DNA from: Methanococcus vannielii SB | Lineage (GTDB): Archaea > AGJL01 > Methanococci > Methanococcales > Methanococcaceae | Assembly: GCF_000017165.1 (NCBI RefSeq) | Contig: NC_009634.1 | Span: forward strand, 696,249 to 760,248 | Length of the DNA: 64,000 nucleotides | Direction: 5' to 3' | In this document: piece after piece, positions 61,382-64,000 of the stretch | Layout of the letters: every line of letters starts with the position of its first letter | Numbering within the stretch: position 1 is the stretch's first letter | The notes under the pieces: generated by a model | Database searches by the model: none | Seen by the model: the letters and a program-made list of their open reading frames with translations, nothing else | What the model was told of the DNA's origin: nothing | Made by a program: the position numbers and the translations under genes

Positions 61382-62683
61382 TTAATTACTTAAAATATAT
61401 TCTTCAATTTTTTCAGCCATTATCTCAAATGTGTTATTCATAATTTCCATATTTCTTTCAAGAAGTGTAAATCTAAGGCCATTGTGTTCAGAACAAAAGG
61501 ATGTTAAAGGAACAGTGCAAATTCCTGTTGAACCAAGAAGGTAGTATACGAACCTCTTGTCATTTGGGATTCCCTTTGAAATAGTTTCAATATAATTTTT
61601 AAGTCCATTATCTTCAATTTTCAATGATTGATCTTCATTTAAATATTCTTTCTCTAAAACTAATGTGTTGTAAAATGCACCGTTAGTTTTATTTACCGTA
61701 ACTCCTTCGATTTTTTTCATTCTATCGTAAACATAGTTTGAAGCATATTCATAGTGTTTTTTTCGCTCTTCTAGATATTTACCATACCTGTTATCGGACA
61801 TTACTCTTGGAATTACTTTTTGAGGGAGCGTTGTTGAACATACTTCAATCATTTTAAACTTACATATGTTTTCAACGTATTTATGGAAAATCGGGTCTTT
61901 TTCAACATTATAAAACTCTGCCCAACCGCATCGTGAACCTGGCCACGGAAGATCTTTTGAAATGCCTTTTAAAGAAATTCCTGAAACGTCATCAATTACT
62001 TCAGATAAATAATTATGTTTTTTACCGTTATAAACAATATTTGAATATATTTCGTCAGTTAAAATAAATAAATCATATTCATTTGCAATATCAACGATAT
62101 TACTCAGTACTTTTTTCGAATAAACTGCACCAGTTGGATTTCCTGGATTTATAAGTAAAATTCCTGCAATTGAAGGATTATATTTTATTTTATTAGTAAG
62201 GTCTTCAATATCCGGATTCCAGTTGTCATCTTTATTTAACTCATACATTACCGGATGACAGTTTGCATGAAGGCCTTCTGCAGAAGAATGTGTTGAATAA
62301 GCAGGTTTTGGCCCGATTACACGACATTCTTTCCTTAAAAGTCCATATATATTTGTTATGGCATCTCCAAGGCCGTTAAAAAATAAAATATCTTCAGAAG
62401 ATATATTCGCTCCATTTCTACTATTGTTTAAATCTGCTAAAAATTCACGTGTTTCAAGAAGGCCTTTTGTAGGGCAGTACCCGTATGAACTATCTTCCAT
62501 TGCAGTTTCTGCGACAATTTCCTTTATCCAGTGTGGAAGCTTTTCCCCCTTGGCAATTGGATCCCCAATATTTTCCCAGACAATTTCCAATCCCGAATTT
62601 TCGGCCCTTTTCGCCACCTTCACAATTTCCCTGATTTCATATGACAATTCTCCAACTCCCGAACTTACGATATCTGTTCTCAT
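61382..62683 (-). CDS. PLP-dependent class I/II aminotransferase
   Basis: About 433 residues, fold-type I aminotransferase. Blocks: EIVWENIGDPIAKGEKLPHW, the YGYCPTKGLLETREFLAD segment, LLINPGNPTGAVYSKK, FILTDEIYSNIVYNG and the PLP lysine in GISKDLPWPGSRCGWAEF. A substrate-binding Arg lies in GLRFTLLERNME. The longer size and SKDLPWPGSR(C)GW type are seen in methanogen alanine/aspartate aminotransferases; substrate is inference. I chose the ATG at 62683, five bases after GGAGGTGG; an in-frame TTG at 62698 lies inside that site. Confidence 0.85.
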   Translation of the reverse strand: MRTDIVSSGVGELSYEIREIVKVAKRAENSGLEIVWENIGDPIAKGEKLPHWIKEIVAETAMEDSSYGYCPTKGLLETREFLADLNNSRNGANISSEDILFFNGLGDAITNIYGLLRKECRVIGPKPAYSTHSSAEGLHANCHPVMYELNKDDNWNPDIEDLTNKIKYNPSIAGILLINPGNPTGAVYSKKVLSNIVDIANEYDLFILTDEIYSNIVYNGKKHNYLSEVIDDVSGISLKGISKDLPWPGSRCGWAEFYNVEKDPIFHKYVENICKFKMIEVCSTTLPQKVIPRVMSDNRYGKYLEERKKHYEYASNYVYDRMKKIEGVTVNKTNGAFYNTLVLEKEYLNEDQSLKIEDNGLKNYIETISKGIPNDKRFVYYLLGSTGICTVPLTSFCSEHNGLRFTLLERNMEIMNNTFEIMAEKIEEYILSN

Positions 62684-63123
62684 TGCTTCCACCTCCAACT
62701 GGGTTAAAACTTGAATTTTAAGTGTTTTTAACTGTTTTTAAGTGTTTTACATTTTTTTAAATTTTGATTCTAATACTTCGTATCAAATACTGGATTGAAA
62801 TATTAAATTGGGCTCTATTATATTATAGATACCATGCAAATAATGCGTAATTAGACTAGTTATAATTAATAATATATAAATATAACGATTTTTAATTTTA
62901 TAATAGAGCCATATTTATTAATATAATATATGAAGATATTGAAAGTTTCTTCAAGATTATGATTAAAAATTATGCCCTATAGCATATTACTTCAAAAACT
63001 AAAAGTTAATTTAATAAAAGTAACCCAACAATCAACAACCTAATATACCAGTACTCAAAAAATGTTAGCAATAATTAATTTTAATCTTGTTAAATTCTTC
63101 TTTCATGTTTATCGGTGAATAAA
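62684..63123. other. Long divergent spacer upstream of smc
   Basis: About 440 bases, AT-rich, between the aminotransferase gene and smc. It contains a 12-base perfect inverted repeat 100 bases across (listed separately), a small inverted repeat ATACTTCGTAT at 62773-62783, and many TATA-like tracts. A 23-codon plus-strand frame (ATG near 62970) lacks a ribosome binding site. I see no tRNA or other structured RNA. Confidence 0.55.
62811..62910. repeat. 12-base perfect inverted repeat spaced 76 bases
   Basis: GGCTCTATTATA at 62811-62822 is the exact reverse complement of TATAATAGAGCC at 62899-62910. The interval is AT-rich and has no open frame. The arms could be paired operator sites for the divergent genes, a long RNA stem, or the ends of a 100-base mini-element. 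No flanking target duplication is visible, which weakens the last idea. Confidence 0.75.
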
Positions 63124-64000
63124 ATGGCTTCATTATCTGAAATCCATATGAAAAATTTTAAATCTTTTAAAAATGCAAAACTGAAAATTCAAAATGGTTT
63201 TACCGCAATACTTGGGCCTAATGGTTCAGGTAAATCAAATACTATTGACGGCATCTGTTTTGTTCTTGGAAAAACGTCTGCAAAATCCCTTCGTGCTGGC
63301 AAGTTTAATCAGCTTATAACGTACCATGGTGGAAAAAGGGAAACTTTTGCAGAAGTGACTCTTTATTTTAACAATAAAGACCGTAGAATGCCTGTAGACT
63401 CTGATAAGGTCGGAATTTCTAGAAAAGTAAAGATAAATGGGGATAATAACTACTATTTATTATGGGATGAAGAAAAAGAAGTGAAAGAAGGTGTAGTAAT
63501 TAAGCGAATTAAGGAAGAACAGCGTAAAAAAGTAAAAAAATCTGATATACTTGGTATTATTGGGAAAATATCTTTAAATGCAGATGGATTTAACATTATA
63601 CTCCAAGGAGATCTTATAAAAATAATAGACACGACTCCAAATGAAAGGAGAAAAATTATTGATGAAATCAGCGGTGTTGCAGAATTCGATGAAAAAGGGG
63701 AAAAAGCAACAAAAGAGCTTGAAAAAGCGAGAGAATTTATCGAAAAAATAGATATAAGAATTAATGAAGTTAAAAACAACCTTGAAAAGCTTAAACGGGA
63801 AAAAGAAGAAGCAGAAACATATGTAAAGTTAAATGCGGAGTTGAAAGCTACAAAATACATATTCACATCTAAAAGAATAGAATTTTTAAAAGGCATTTTA
63901 GATAAAACTGGAGAAGAAATAGAGGCATTAGTAGAAATGAAATCCTGTTTTATGAAAGAAATATCAGAATATGATGTAAAATCAAATGATATTAAAATTA
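63124..64000 (+). CDS. smc: Chromosome segregation ATPase SMC (partial, 5' part)
   Basis: I read this from the ATG at 63124, six bases after GGTGAATAAA-type site; the gene runs off the window. The visible 292 residues start MASLSEIHMKNFKSFKNAKL, with Walker A GPNGSGKSNTIDGI at about 32-39. They continue with FVLGKTSAKSLRAGKFNQLITYHGG and the ISLNADGFNIILQGDLIKIIDTTPNERRKIIDEISGVAEFDEK block typical of SMC. The first coiled coil follows. Rad50 at 5223 is a separate gene with a different ATPase sequence. The hinge and C-terminal half lie outside. Confidence 0.94.
   Translation, partial: MASLSEIHMKNFKSFKNAKLKIQNGFTAILGPNGSGKSNTIDGICFVLGKTSAKSLRAGKFNQLITYHGGKRETFAEVTLYFNNKDRRMPVDSDKVGISRKVKINGDNNYYLLWDEEKEVKEGVVIKRIKEEQRKKVKKSDILGIIGKISLNADGFNIILQGDLIKIIDTTPNERRKIIDEISGVAEFDEKGEKATKELEKAREFIEKIDIRINEVKNNLEKLKREKEEAETYVKLNAELKATKYIFTSKRIEFLKGILDKTGEEIEALVEMKSCFMKEISEYDVKSNDIKI

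Noticed and set aside
62970-63041. 23-codon frame in the spacer before smc
   Set aside because: No ribosome binding site and low-complexity content.

Overview
The window is about 64 kb of a Methanococcus chromosome (Euryarchaeota, Methanococcales), most like M. vannielii or M. maripaludis. The DNA is very AT-rich. It encodes an archaeal split RNA polymerase (rpoH-B''-B'-A'-A''), an archaeal histone, archaeal elongation factors, an F420-reducing hydrogenase and methanogen marker proteins. Genes are preceded by GGTGA or GGAGG ribosome binding sites and a striking number start with TTG. The EF-1alpha sequence resembles the M. vannielii protein most closely, from memory and without a database search. 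I see no insertion sequence, prophage, CRISPR array, tRNA or rRNA. This is mostly core genome.

Layout. Positions 1-2231 (minus) hold mevalonate kinase, cut by the window edge, and the selenocysteine elongation factor SelB. Positions 2346-3963 carry an orphan hydrogenase maturation protease, a small unknown protein and a METTL16-like methyltransferase. Positions 4092-8685 are a Mre11-Rad50-PIN operon. Positions 8744-11567 (minus) are a run of mtxX, uppS, a lipoprotein and a metallo-beta-lactamase-fold protein. Then come the histone, a TOPRIM-ArfC fusion for riboflavin/F420 synthesis, nadE, a B12-type radical SAM protein, an acetyltransferase and sulfide-dependent Thi4. Positions 17301-22640 are rich in sulfur transfer: ThiI, NcsA, a MoaD-like carrier, a NIL-ferredoxin and a COG1900-CBS protein of the homocysteine pathway. 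Positions 22913-36715 are the transcription/translation cluster: RNA polymerase, L30e, NusA, S12, S7, EF-2, EF-1alpha and S10.

Positions 36998-46482 are mixed housekeeping: phosphohexomutase, PurP, RNase HII, TrmI, PspC, a transglutaminase-like protein, thymidylate synthase, an amidohydrolase and aCPSF2. Positions 46692-50135 are the fruADGB operon. It encodes a selenocysteine-containing F420-reducing hydrogenase with an in-frame TGA (Sec391) and a clear archaeal SECIS hairpin between fruA and fruD. Positions 50244-54957 hold DUF389 and MEMO proteins and a minus-strand set of zinc ribbon, ArsP-like permease, MFS carrier and thioredoxin-like protein. Positions 55104-62683 hold aspartate-semialdehyde dehydrogenase, RtcB, DUF371, AroD, Hef and an aminotransferase. 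SMC begins at 63124 and runs off the end.

Two themes tie genes together. The first is selenium: SelB decodes the UGA of fruA with the SECIS seen here. The second is sulfide-based sulfur assimilation: Thi4 with His in place of the sacrificial Cys, ThiI, NcsA with a small carrier, and a homocysteine pathway whose substrate comes from Asd, also in the window. The least explained items are the TOPRIM-ArfC fusion, the permease/redox set, the PIN protein attached to Mre11-Rad50, the second hydrogenase protease and a 12-bp inverted repeat upstream of smc.
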